From positions 1 to 44,858 of the forward strand of contig NZ_JACEHF010000016.1 in NCBI RefSeq assembly GCF_014180685.1: DNA of 44,858 nucleotides, in the 5' to 3' direction. The notes under the pieces were generated by a model. That model saw nothing but the letters and a program-made list of their open reading frames with translations. It was not told where the DNA came from and made no database searches. This document shows, piece by piece, positions 21,930-30,255 of the stretch. Position 1 is the first letter of the stretch, and every line of letters begins with the position of its first letter. The position numbers and the translations under genes are program-made. Origin of the DNA: Nocardioides pelophilus. Its GTDB lineage: Bacteria > Actinomycetota > Actinomycetes > Propionibacteriales > Nocardioidaceae.

Positions 21930-24671
21930 TTAATCCTCGGTGGTCACCCGCTCGAGCGCAGCGGCGAGCTCGACCCGCGACCGGATGCCGAGCTTGCGGT
22001 AGCAGCGGGTCAGCAGGGACTCGACGGTCTTGACCGACAAGAAGAGCTCCTCGGCGATCTCGGTGTTGCGCCGACCACCGGCCGCGGCCCGCGCCACCCC
22101 GAGCTCGGTCGGGGTGAGCACCTGCCCGTTGCGGCGACCTCCGGCGCGCTCCAGGTCGGCGCGCGCCTGCTCGGCACGGCCGGCGCAGCCGATCTCCTCG
22201 AACAGCGCGACTGCGGTCTGCAGCGCGTCCGTGGCCTGCCGCCGCATCCGCGCCCTCCGGTAGACCTTGCCCGCGGTCCACCAGGCCCGCGCCCGCTCGA
22301 CGGGTTGCACCTCCACGCCCGGCGGCAGGTCGTCGAGCCCGGCCAGCATCGGGGGCACCGCCGCCGCGGCGCCCTCGAGGTCGCCACGCGCCGCGGCCAG
22401 CGCCACGCCGACCCGGGCCAGCTCCGCGACGACTGCGTGGAGGTCGATCTGCTGCGCCCGCGTCCGTACGTCGGCGAGGTACTCCTCCGCCTCGTTGAGC
22501 CGGCTGGTCTCGACCAGCACGTCGAGGACGTTCGGATGGATCATCGGGTCGGCCGGGTGCCGCCAACCGAGCATCGCGACCAGCTCGCGCACCCGCACCG
22601 ACAGCTCGTAGGTCTCCTCCGTGCGGCCCGCAGCCGCCAGCGCGGCCAGCCTCCCGACGGCCCAGGTGACCTCCTGCGACGGGTCGTCGAGCGGGCCGAG
22701 GAGCTCCCGCACCTCCTCGGACCGCTCGAGCGCCCGCGCCGCGTCACCCACGTGCGCGTCCGCCGAGACCAGGACGTTGGTGAGCATGGGCAGGAACGCC
22801 GGCATCGACGCCGAGGCCACGGCGAGGCCCTCCTCGGCCCGCCTGCGCCCCTCGTCGAACCGGCACGCCCTCACCTCGAGCGACGCCAGGTAGGAGTAGA
22901 TCACCGGCAGCGACAGGTCGTCGCCCGACTCCGCGGTGTCGCGGAGGATCGCCTCGAAGTTGGCCCGCGACTCCGCGAACCGGCCGCTCGTCATCTGGCG
23001 CACCGCCTCGAGCATCACCGGCCGGTAGAGCATCCGCTCGCCCGGCTCGCGGCGGTCGTGCTCGATCGCCTCGTCGAGCAGGTGCTGGAACGGCTCCGCC
23101 TGCTGGTAGCGGCTGTACGCGTACGGCACCAGCACCTCGGCGCGCAGGCGGCTCAGGCCCGGCCGGTCGGGCACCTCGGCCAGCCGGCGGTGTGCCTCGG
23201 CGTAGCTCTGCGCGACCTGATCCATCCGGCCGAGCAGCATGTCGACCTCGGCGTGCACGACGGCGCTGGCGTAGTCCTCGGGACAGAGCTCCGCGGCGTC
23301 GAGCTCACGAGCGACGGCGCGCGCGTCGTCGTACCGCTCGTCGAGGGTGTAGAGCTTGCACAGCTCCACCGTCGCCGGCCAGTACGACGGACCTGCCGGG
23401 TCCGCGCGCAGCCGGTGCAGGATCTCCTCCGCGTCGCGGGGATCGCCGTTGGTGACCAGTCGCTGGGCGAGCTCGAGCGCCCGCCGGTCCCGCGCAGCGG
23501 GGTCCTCGCTCCGTTCGACAGCGAGCTCGAGCAGCTCGGTCGCGGACAGCCACGCCGCCCGGGCCCACGCCTTGCGCGAGGCGTCGGTGAGCTCCACGGC
23601 GAGCGGCTCGTCGGGCGCGTCGTCGGCCAGCGCCCGGTGCCGGACCCGGGCCTCCTCCAACGGCTCGACGGGAGCGAGCGCCGCGTGCATGGCCACCCGC
23701 TCCTCCGGCGCCGCGCTGTCGACCGCGGCCTCGAGGTAGAGCGGGTGCAGGAAGCCGATCGACCGGCCGACCCGGATCAGCCGGCCCGCGACCGCGGGCT
23801 CGAGGTCGTCGAGCAGCTGGTCGACGTTGCGTCCCAGCGCCCTGGCCAGCCGCGACGCGGTCGGCGCCGCGCACAGCGCTGCCGCCAGCAGCGCGCTGCG
23901 GGTCGGTCGCGACAGGGCGAGCAGCCGGTCGCTCAGCAACCCCTCGAAGCTCGCGCCGGGGCCGAGCGCCCGGTGCCGGGCGAACTCCAGGGCGTGCAAG
24001 GGGTTCCCGCCCGACGCCTCCGCGACGGCGCGCAGCTCGCTGCGGGTGAGCTGGACGTCGAGGTGCTCGCGGACCACGTGGAAGAGGACGGAGATCGGCA
24101 GCGGCTCGAGCCCGATCTCGGTGTTCGGCCAGTCGGGGAGCCACTCGTCGAACGCCCGGCCCCCGGGCCGGGCCCACGCCACCACGAGGATCGGCGCACC
24201 GGCGAGCCGGGACAGGGACTGGCCCAGGGCGCCGGCGGAGGCGTCGTCGAGCCACTGGGCGTCGTCGACCAGGACGACCACCGGGCTCACCGAGGCACGC
24301 GCGTGCAGGACCCCGCGCACCGCGGCGGCCACTGCCCGCGGGTCGGCGCCGTCGCCGTCGTCGAGCAGCAGCGCGGAGCGGATCGCCGCCCGCTGCGGAC
24401 CCGGCAGGGCGTCGTACTCCTCGTGCGGGACGGGGCCGAGCAGCTCGGTCAGCGCCGAGAAGGACAACCGGCGCTCGGCGATCAACGGACGGGCGGTCAG
24501 GACGGTCAGCTCGCGTCCGACCAACGCATCGCGGAACGCCACGGCCAGCGCGCTCTTGCCCATCCCGGCGGGCGCGACGACCGTCGCCGTCGCAGGCCCG
24601 GATTCCGCGAGGCGATCCACGCAAGCCAGCAAAGCGGCAAGCTCCGCCTCTCGCCCCACGACGACCCCCAC
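21930..24671 (-). CDS. LAL-type LuxR-family regulator with N-terminal ATPase
   Basis: 913 aa from GTG 24671. It begins with GREAELAAL and Walker A APAGMGKSALAVAF, then Walker B VVLVDDAQWLDD, a long helical TPR-like middle (~300-830), and a C-terminal LuxR helix-turn-helix (LTPTELGVARAAAGGRRNTEIAEELFLSVKTVESLLTRCYRKLG). This is the MalT/LAL architecture: ATP- and ligand-gated activators of single operons. The target is unknown. It starts 51 nt downstream of a small unknown gene and ends 44 nt before hflX. Confidence 0.92.
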   Translation of the reverse strand: MGVVVGREAELAALLACVDRLAESGPATATVVAPAGMGKSALAVAFRDALVGRELTVLTARPLIAERRLSFSALTELLGPVPHEEYDALPGPQRAAIRSALLLDDGDGADPRAVAAAVRGVLHARASVSPVVVLVDDAQWLDDASAGALGQSLSRLAGAPILVVAWARPGGRAFDEWLPDWPNTEIGLEPLPISVLFHVVREHLDVQLTRSELRAVAEASGGNPLHALEFARHRALGPGASFEGLLSDRLLALSRPTRSALLAAALCAAPTASRLARALGRNVDQLLDDLEPAVAGRLIRVGRSIGFLHPLYLEAAVDSAAPEERVAMHAALAPVEPLEEARVRHRALADDAPDEPLAVELTDASRKAWARAAWLSATELLELAVERSEDPAARDRRALELAQRLVTNGDPRDAEEILHRLRADPAGPSYWPATVELCKLYTLDERYDDARAVARELDAAELCPEDYASAVVHAEVDMLLGRMDQVAQSYAEAHRRLAEVPDRPGLSRLRAEVLVPYAYSRYQQAEPFQHLLDEAIEHDRREPGERMLYRPVMLEAVRQMTSGRFAESRANFEAILRDTAESGDDLSLPVIYSYLASLEVRACRFDEGRRRAEEGLAVASASMPAFLPMLTNVLVSADAHVGDAARALERSEEVRELLGPLDDPSQEVTWAVGRLAALAAAGRTEETYELSVRVRELVAMLGWRHPADPMIHPNVLDVLVETSRLNEAEEYLADVRTRAQQIDLHAVVAELARVGVALAAARGDLEGAAAAVPPMLAGLDDLPPGVEVQPVERARAWWTAGKVYRRARMRRQATDALQTAVALFEEIGCAGRAEQARADLERAGGRRNGQVLTPTELGVARAAAGGRRNTEIAEELFLSVKTVESLLTRCYRKLGIRSRVELAAALERVTTED

Positions 24672-24722
24672 GGAAGGCAGTTTGCTCCGAGTCAGGGCCT
24701 GTCACCACGAAATCTGGAGAAT

Positions 24723-24983
24723 TCAGCCCGGGTCCCGGTCGAGGAGCCAGCCCGGCCCGATCGAGCCGCTGCCGAGGCCGACCTCCGCCAGCGCACGCCG
24801 TACGTCGGCCGCGCCGCCGGCCACGTGGAGGCCGAACGCGGTTCGCTCGCCGGGGAGTACGACGGTCGCCAGCGCACCCGAGTACGCCAGCCGCTGCGCG
24901 TGCGCGGTCACCAGCTCGGCCGCCATCGCCGGCCAGTAGTGCTCGCTCACCCAGATGTCGGTGACGTGCAGACCCGTTCCCAC
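24723..24983 (-). CDS. Small hypothetical protein upstream of the LAL regulator
   Basis: 86 aa from GTG 24983 (uncertain; the frame is open further upstream and no ribosome site is clear). Residues TDIWVSEHYWPAMAAELVTAHAQRLAYSGALATVVLPGE suggest an alternating helix/strand fold with aromatic residues; the end, SIGPGWLLDRDPG, is well formed. It is read as real because of its amino-acid makeup and its position 51 nt upstream of the regulator in the same direction. No family was recognised. Confidence 0.55.
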   Translation of the reverse strand: MGTGLHVTDIWVSEHYWPAMAAELVTAHAQRLAYSGALATVVLPGERTAFGLHVAGGAADVRRALAEVGLGSGSIGPGWLLDRDPG

Positions 24984-25076
24984 GGCAGCAGCGTGCTGCG
25001 GGCGGTGCGGGCGCAGCAGCGGGGAAAACCCTTCGATCCACCCCCGGACCGCCCCCGGGACGCATGAAGTGCGCTG

Positions 25077-25114
25077 CCGCACTTCTTGCGTATCCGCAGT
25101 TTGTGCGGTATCGT
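25077..25114 (+). promoter_or_regulatory. Promoter with tandem CCGCA-N5-TGCG operators
   Basis: TTGCGT (25086-25091) and TATCGT (25109-25114), with 17-nt spacing, form a good promoter 6 nt before ATG 25121. CCGCA-CTTCT-TGCG (25077-25090) and CCGCA-GTTTG-TGCGG (25094-25108) are offset by 17 bp; the first covers the -35 and the second fills the spacer, an arrangement suited to repression. Confidence 0.6.
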
Positions 25115-25120
25115 CGCCGC

Positions 25121-25555
25121 ATGACCCAGGATCCACCGGTCGACCCGCACCCGTCCGATGTTGCGGGAGGGCCCGACAGGGAGGGGTTGGCAGGTCTGGC
25201 GGACGTACGCCGCGCTCTCGACGAAGCAGAGGGCAAGGATTCCGTCGGAGCCCTCCCCTACCTTCGGGAAGCGGCCGACCGGCTGACCGAGCTGATCGAC
25301 GAGTCGATGGCGGCCGCCGTCCTGACCGGCCAGGCGTCTCTCCGGAGCGCCGGTGCCCAAGCCGGGCTGACGGAGAACGCCGTCGGACCGCGGCTGGCCC
25401 GGACCCGCACCCTCAGCGCTTACGCCGACGAGCGGGGCCGGGTGACCGCCTCGGGAGTCGAGCGGGCGAAGTACGACCTGGAGTCAGGGGTGCCGCGGCA
25501 ACCGGCCGCGGCGCCGGCCCCGATGCGGTTCAAGCCGCGTCGACCCACCAAGTAG
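25121..25555 (+). CDS. Small HTH-like protein under tandem operators
   Basis: 144 aa from ATG 25121, leaderless by its promoter; an upstream ATG at 25064 lies before the operators. After a Pro/Asp-rich start, residues ~30-115 are helical: LADVRRALDEAEGKDSVGAL, AADRLTELIDESMAAAVL, then SLRSAGAQAGLTENAVGPRLART, which reads as a helix-turn-helix. The tail is Pro/Arg-rich. If it binds DNA, the tandem palindromes at its own promoter are natural targets. No named family was recognised. Confidence 0.7.
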   Translation: MTQDPPVDPHPSDVAGGPDREGLAGLADVRRALDEAEGKDSVGALPYLREAADRLTELIDESMAAAVLTGQASLRSAGAQAGLTENAVGPRLARTRTLSAYADERGRVTASGVERAKYDLESGVPRQPAAAPAPMRFKPRRPTK

Positions 25556-25592
25556 GGAGCTGTCGGCAGGCCGCTCCCGGGACGGAGTCACG

Positions 25593-26249
25593 ATGACCCG
25601 AGCGGACCTCACCCACCTGTACTTCCTGCTCGACCGCAGCGGTTCGATGCAGTCCATCAAGACCGACACCGAGGGCGGGTTCGCCGCGTTCATCGACGAG
25701 CAGCGCAAGACCCCCGGCGAGTGCCGGGTGACGCTGGCGCAGTTCGACAACGAGTACGACGTCGTCTACTCCGACAAGGTGCTGGCCGACGTGCCGCCGC
25801 TCGACCTGCAGCCGCGCGGCTCGACCGCCCTGCTCGACGCGATGGGCCGGCTGGTCACCTCCGCGGGTGCGGAGCTCGCGGCACTGCCGGAGGACGAGCG
25901 ACCGGCCACCGTCATCGTCGCCGTGATGACCGACGGCTACGAGAACGCCAGCCACGAGTGGACCCACCCGGCGATCAAGGCGCTGGTCGAGCAGCAGACC
26001 AACGACTACTCCTGGCAGTTCCTCTACATGGGCGCCGACCAGGACGCCATCGAGGTCGGGGTCTCGCTCGGCGTCAGCGCCGCGGCGTCGGTCACCTACG
26101 GCCGCGGCAAGACGCGCGAGGCGATGGCGATGAGCGCCGGCAAGGTCGGCAAGCTGCGCAAGGACCGGATGGCCGCGCACCTGGCAGGCGCGCCCGCGCC
26201 CGCGATGGAGGCCTACACCGCCGAGGAGAGGGCCACGCTCGCCGACTGA
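25593..26249 (+). CDS. VWA-domain protein
   Basis: 218 aa from ATG 25593. A von Willebrand factor A fold begins at once: FLLDRSGSMQSIK supplies the MIDAS D-x-S-x-S metal site, GSTALLDAMG gives the MIDAS threonine and VMTDGYENAS the MIDAS aspartate. No signal peptide, so it is probably cytoplasmic. The end is basic then acidic. VWA proteins of this size often partner ATPases or toxin/stress systems (TerY-like), but none is adjacent. It follows the HTH-like gene by 37 nt. Confidence 0.9.
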   Translation: MTRADLTHLYFLLDRSGSMQSIKTDTEGGFAAFIDEQRKTPGECRVTLAQFDNEYDVVYSDKVLADVPPLDLQPRGSTALLDAMGRLVTSAGAELAALPEDERPATVIVAVMTDGYENASHEWTHPAIKALVEQQTNDYSWQFLYMGADQDAIEVGVSLGVSAAASVTYGRGKTREAMAMSAGKVGKLRKDRMAAHLAGAPAPAMEAYTAEERATLAD

Positions 26250-26262
26250 TCCGGGCGCCGCG

Positions 26263-27039
26263 CTACTTCGGGGGCATCCGGATGCCGCCGTCGACGCGGA
26301 CGACCTCGCCGTTCATGTAGGAGTTGGTGAGGCACTCCATCACCATCGACGCGAGCTCGTCGCCCGAGCCGAGGCGCTTGGGGAACAGCACGTTCTGGCC
26401 GAGGTTGGCCTTGAACGCCTCCGACGCCTCGCCCTCGCCGTAGATCGGGGTGTCGATCAGGCCGGGGGCGACGGTGTTGAGCCGGATGCCGGCGGCCGAG
26501 AGGTCGCGGGCGACCGGGAGGGTCATGCCGACGACGCCGCCCTTCGAGGCGGAGTACGACGCCTGGCCGATCTGGCCGTCGAAGGCGGCCACGCTCGCCA
26601 TGTTGACGATCGCGCCGCGGCAGCCGTCCTCGTCGGGCTCGTTGAGGCTCATCGCGGTGGCGGCCTGGCGGACCATGTCGAAGGTGCCGACCAGGTTGAT
26701 CGCGATCACCTTCTGGAAGGCCTCGAGCGAGTGCGCCGACTCGACCGAGCCGTCGCGGCCGATGGTGCGCTGGGCCCAGCCGATGCCGGCCGAGTTGACC
26801 ACGGCACGCAGCGGGGCGATCTCGGCAGCGGTCTTGACCGCCGCGGCGATCTGCTCGGTGTTGGTGACGTCGACCTGCGCGAAGACGCCGTTGATCTCGG
26901 CAGCGAGCGCCTCGCCCTTGTCGGCCTGGAGGTCGGCGACGACGACGGTGGCCCCGCGAGCGGCGAGCTGACGGGCGCAGGCGGCGCCGATGCCCGACGC
27001 GCCGCCGGTGACGATGGCGGATGATCCGGTGAGTTCCAT
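26263..27039 (-). CDS. SDR oxidoreductase, 3-hydroxyacyl-CoA dehydrogenase type-2-like
   Basis: 258 aa from ATG 27039. A Rossmann fold with TGGASGIGAACA (cofactor site), VVADLQADKG (acidic residue favouring NAD), NSAGIG, the catalytic Ser in NMASVAAFDGQ, and YSASKGG (Tyr-x-x-x-Lys). Overall pattern and C-terminus (PKRLGSGDELASMVMECLTNSYMNGEVVRVDGG in part) resemble HSD17B10-type 3-hydroxyacyl-CoA dehydrogenases of beta-oxidation or isoleucine breakdown. It appears monocistronic, with a leaderless promoter. Confidence 0.9.
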   Translation of the reverse strand: MELTGSSAIVTGGASGIGAACARQLAARGATVVVADLQADKGEALAAEINGVFAQVDVTNTEQIAAAVKTAAEIAPLRAVVNSAGIGWAQRTIGRDGSVESAHSLEAFQKVIAINLVGTFDMVRQAATAMSLNEPDEDGCRGAIVNMASVAAFDGQIGQASYSASKGGVVGMTLPVARDLSAAGIRLNTVAPGLIDTPIYGEGEASEAFKANLGQNVLFPKRLGSGDELASMVMECLTNSYMNGEVVRVDGGIRMPPK

Positions 27040-27046
27040 GCCGCGG

Positions 27047-27052
27047 ACTCTA
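27047..27052 (-). promoter_or_regulatory. Leaderless -10 TAGAGT of the SDR gene
   Basis: Minus strand TAGAGT (27052-27047) ends 7 nt before ATG 27039; no ribosome site. Confidence 0.55.
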
Positions 27053-27108
27053 GCGAGGGCGGGCAGCGGCGCGAGCGGGACCACCCGTCGTGCGGATCAG
27101 TGGTCGAT

Positions 27109-29229
27109 TCAGTGGTCGACGCGCGACGGCTCGGGGGCGCCGAGGAGGAAGCCCTGGCCGTAGGCGATGCCGAGGCGGACGAGGCAGTCGCGCTCCTGGG
27201 CGGTCTCGATGCCCTCGGCGACGACGACTGAGGAGGTCTGCTCGGCGAAGAGGAGAGCGGCGGCCACCACGGCCTGCAGCGTCGGGTCGGCGTCGATGCC
27301 GCGGACGAGCGACATGTCCAGCTTCACGAAGTCGGGTCGGAGGGTGACGACCCGCTGGATGTTGGAGAAGCCGATGCCGAAGTCGTCGATCGCGATCAGG
27401 GCGCCACGGGCGCGCAGTGCGTCGATCGCGAGCATCACCTCCGTCGTGTAGCCGACCAGGTCCGCCTCGGTGATCTCGATGACGATGCCGGTGAGGTCGG
27501 CGGGCAGCACCTCGTTCAGCTGCGGGGTCAGGAGGGCGCTGGGGCTGGTGTTCAGTCCGAGCAGTCCGACGCCGTTCCAGCCGTCCAGTGCCTTGCGGAT
27601 CGCGGCCGACTCCAGCGCCGCCGACGACCCGTCGCGAGCGGCCGCGTCGAACACGTCGCGCGGGTTCTGGCCGGCGAACCGGCTGAGCGCCTCGCTCCCG
27701 ATGACGGTCCCGGTGCGCAGGTCCACGACCGGCTGGTAGACCGACCGCAGTGCCTCCACCATCGGGTTCAGGTCGCTGTGCCGGGTCACCACCGTGGAGG
27801 TCCCGTCCGCGTCGACCGCGATCCGGTTCCGGCCGTTGTGCTTGGCGTGGTACAGCGCGCGGTCGGCTCGGGCCACCAGGGTGCCCGGGGTCTCGACGCC
27901 GTCCCAGGTCGCGAGCCCGATCGAGCACGTCTGACCGTGGGTCACCGACCGCCGCATGTGGTCGAGCAGCGCCACCGCCTCGTCCGTCGACGCGGCGGGG
28001 ATCAGGGCGGTGAACTCCTCGCCGCCGAACCTCGCGAGGAAGCCCCGTCCGTGCAGGATCGACGCCCACGCGGCGGACGTCTCCTTGAGGACCAGGTCGC
28101 CCTTCAGGTGGCCGAAGGTGTCGTTGAACAGCTTGAAGTTGTCCATGTCGAGCACCGCCGCCGTCAGCGGGGTGCCCTCCTCGCGGGCGAGCGCACAGGC
28201 GCGCGAGAGCTCGTGGTCCCACGTACGACGGTTCGGGATGCCGGTGAGGCCGTCCTTGCGGGCGAGCGCGGCCAGCTGGACCGCTTTGCGTTGGAGGTCC
28301 TTCACCAGGTCGCCGAGCCGGAGCACCACGAGGACCGCGGCGACACAGCCGCCGACGAACACCACCCACGTGCCGTGGTCGACGCCCGTCAGGAAGGCGA
28401 CCTGGTTGGTCAGCGGCGCCAGCATCAGCGCGAGGCCGAGCAGCACCATCCGCGTGACGGTGATCCGGGGCGGTCGATCGAGCGTCGGCTCGGAGAGCAG
28501 GTGGGCGGACGGATGGAGCGCAGCGAACCCGAGCCCGACGTAGGACATCAGGTAGGCGTAGTCGATCCAGGACGGGTACGCCGCCTCGTTGACCACGCTC
28601 GCGACGTAGACCAGGTCGGCGACCAGCAGCGCCAAGATCGCCACGACCAGCGTCCAGAGGGCGTCGTTGCGCACGACGCCGGCCGTGAACAGGCCCACCG
28701 CCAGCGCGAGCACCAGCAGGTCCCCGGCGGGGTACGCCGCCGCGACGACCTGGCTCAGCAGGGTCGATCCGCCGTTGGCCGCTGCCGGCCCGACGAAGAA
28801 GACCGTCCCGACGACGGTCAGGCCGGTCGTGAAGATCGCGGCGTCCAGGAAGGCGGCGCGGTCGCGACCTCGGCGCTGCTTGCGGATCAGCCACAGCAGG
28901 CCCACCGCCAGTGCGGGGTACTGCGCCAGGTAGGCCACGTCGGCCACCGAGGGGAACGGCTCGATGTGCAGCACGTCCTCGAAGAGCGTGAACAGCGAGT
29001 CACCGATCAGGCACATCACCTGCCCGACCGCGAACGCCCACCAGATGCGTCGTCGCGCGGGCGGCATCCGCCACGCCGCAACCACTGACAGCAGCGTGCC
29101 GTACAGCCCACCCAGCAGGTAGACGACAGAGCCCGCGGCGGTGTCGATCAACACGCCGAACAGCGCGATGATCAACAGCCCTCCCCCGAGCGCGATGTAC
29201 GCCCAGCGAGCACTCCCCATGGCACTCAT
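27109..29229 (-). CDS. Membrane diguanylate cyclase/phosphodiesterase (GGDEF-EAL)
   Basis: 706 aa from ATG 29229, with GGGAGGGA upstream. About eight to nine membrane helices fill residues ~8-315. The GGDEF domain starts at LARKDGLTGIPNRRTW and has an intact active-site variant GGEEF. The EAL domain has SEALSRF, NTSPSALL, EITEADL, DDFGIGFSN, KLDMSLV and EGIET, so the usual metal and catalytic positions are kept. Both synthesis and breakdown of c-di-GMP are possible. A DosR-like palindrome lies 108-121 nt upstream, hinting at control by hypoxia or dormancy. Confidence 0.94.
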   Translation of the reverse strand: MSAMGSARWAYIALGGGLLIIALFGVLIDTAAGSVVYLLGGLYGTLLSVVAAWRMPPARRRIWWAFAVGQVMCLIGDSLFTLFEDVLHIEPFPSVADVAYLAQYPALAVGLLWLIRKQRRGRDRAAFLDAAIFTTGLTVVGTVFFVGPAAANGGSTLLSQVVAAAYPAGDLLVLALAVGLFTAGVVRNDALWTLVVAILALLVADLVYVASVVNEAAYPSWIDYAYLMSYVGLGFAALHPSAHLLSEPTLDRPPRITVTRMVLLGLALMLAPLTNQVAFLTGVDHGTWVVFVGGCVAAVLVVLRLGDLVKDLQRKAVQLAALARKDGLTGIPNRRTWDHELSRACALAREEGTPLTAAVLDMDNFKLFNDTFGHLKGDLVLKETSAAWASILHGRGFLARFGGEEFTALIPAASTDEAVALLDHMRRSVTHGQTCSIGLATWDGVETPGTLVARADRALYHAKHNGRNRIAVDADGTSTVVTRHSDLNPMVEALRSVYQPVVDLRTGTVIGSEALSRFAGQNPRDVFDAAARDGSSAALESAAIRKALDGWNGVGLLGLNTSPSALLTPQLNEVLPADLTGIVIEITEADLVGYTTEVMLAIDALRARGALIAIDDFGIGFSNIQRVVTLRPDFVKLDMSLVRGIDADPTLQAVVAAALLFAEQTSSVVVAEGIETAQERDCLVRLGIAYGQGFLLGAPEPSRVDH

Positions 29230-29336
29230 GTGCTTCCCTCCCGACCGCCCACCAGTCGGACGGCCACAGCACCTCCCAGTGCCGCTCTCGATGGTCGCAG
29301 CGGTCCCGACCGCCCGTCCCGGAAACGAGGGGCCTT

Positions 29337-29350
29337 GGGACCAAAGTCCC
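29337..29350 (-). promoter_or_regulatory. DosR/DevR-like box upstream of the GGDEF-EAL gene
   Basis: GGGACCAAAGTCCC is a near-perfect match to the core of the DosR/DevR dormancy box (GGGACT-WW-AGTCCC), preceded by TT as in the consensus. It lies 9 nt past the dapF stop and 108 nt before the GGDEF-EAL start. Confidence 0.5.
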
Positions 29351-29358
29351 TGGTCGAC

Positions 29359-30255
29359 CTACAGGCTGGTGGTGCCCGCCGCGACGAGGACGGCGGGTCC
29401 GGTCATGAGGATCCGGTCGTCGGCCGTCCAGCTGATCCGCAGCGTGCCGCCCGGGAGGTCGATCCGGTAGTCGGTGTCGCGGGGCGCTCGGTCGGCGAGG
29501 GCGGCGGCCACCATCACGGCGCAGGCACCGGTGCCGCACGAGCGGGTCTCGCCCGAGCCGCGCTCGTGCACCCGCATCGCGACGTGGCCCGGCCCCCGTC
29601 GTACGACGAACTCGACGTTGACCCCGTCCGGGTAGATCTCCTCGCGGTACGCCGGCGGGTCGGTCAGCGGACCGACGTCGGCCAGGTCCTCGACGAACGC
29701 CACCGCGTGCGGGTTGCCCATGCCGACGTGGAGGGCGGTCCACTCCCGCTCGATCCCGGCGACCTCGACCCAGACCTCGGTCTCCTCCAGCACCTTCGGC
29801 GAACCCATGTCGACGGTGATCTCGCCCTCGGCCACGCCGCCGGCGAAGGTCAGGGTCTTCACGCCGTCGCGGCTGCCGATCGGCACCGGACCGGTCGGAT
29901 CGACGAGCCCCTCGAGCGCGAGGTGGCGCGCGAACACCCGGATCCCGTTGCCGCACATCTCCGAGAGCGACCCGTCGGCGTTGCGGTAGTCCATGAACCA
30001 CTCGGCCTGCTGACCCCGACCCGCGTCGATGGCGGCGGTCCGGATCACCCGCAGCACGCCGTCGCCGCCGATCCCGGCCCGGCGGTCGCACAGCGCGCGC
30101 ACCCGCTCGGCGCCGAGCTCGCCGTGCACCGTGCCGTCGTGGTCGGGCAGCAGCACGAAGTCGTTCTGCGTGCCGTGCCCCTTGAGGAAGGCGTACGGGT
30201 CTCGTGACGGTCGCTGCGCGACCTCCTCGACCGACGAGGTCTCAGCGCTGCTCAT
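29359..30255 (-). CDS. dapF: Diaminopimelate epimerase, N-terminus rewritten by a repeat
   Basis: 298 aa from ATG 30255, the only usable start. It converts LL- to meso-diaminopimelate for lysine and peptidoglycan. Both catalytic cysteines are present (MCGNGIRVFARH and RSCGTGACAVMV), as is GNPHAVAFV. Family members normally begin just before the F-x-K-G-H-G-T-Q-N-D-F motif; here residues MSSAETSSVEEVAQRPSRDP precede it, and SSVEEVAQRPSRDP is encoded by a family-B repeat. The start overlaps the upstream PPOX gene end by 14 nt, implying translational coupling created or kept by the insertion. Confidence 0.96.
   Translation of the reverse strand: MSSAETSSVEEVAQRPSRDPYAFLKGHGTQNDFVLLPDHDGTVHGELGAERVRALCDRRAGIGGDGVLRVIRTAAIDAGRGQQAEWFMDYRNADGSLSEMCGNGIRVFARHLALEGLVDPTGPVPIGSRDGVKTLTFAGGVAEGEITVDMGSPKVLEETEVWVEVAGIEREWTALHVGMGNPHAVAFVEDLADVGPLTDPPAYREEIYPDGVNVEFVVRRGPGHVAMRVHERGSGETRSCGTGACAVMVAAALADRAPRDTDYRIDLPGGTLRISWTADDRILMTGPAVLVAAGTTSL
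30198..30238. repeat. Family-B palindromic repeat forming the dapF N-terminus
   Basis: GGTCTCGTGACGG, then stem GGTCGC-TGC-GCGACC, then CTCCTCGACCGACG. It lies between the dapF start codon (30255) and the first conserved codons. Confidence 0.92.

Noticed and set aside
22305-25067. 920-aa open frame on + antisense to the LAL regulator
   Set aside because: Shadow frame, Arg/His/Pro-rich; the minus strand has clear Walker and LuxR motifs.
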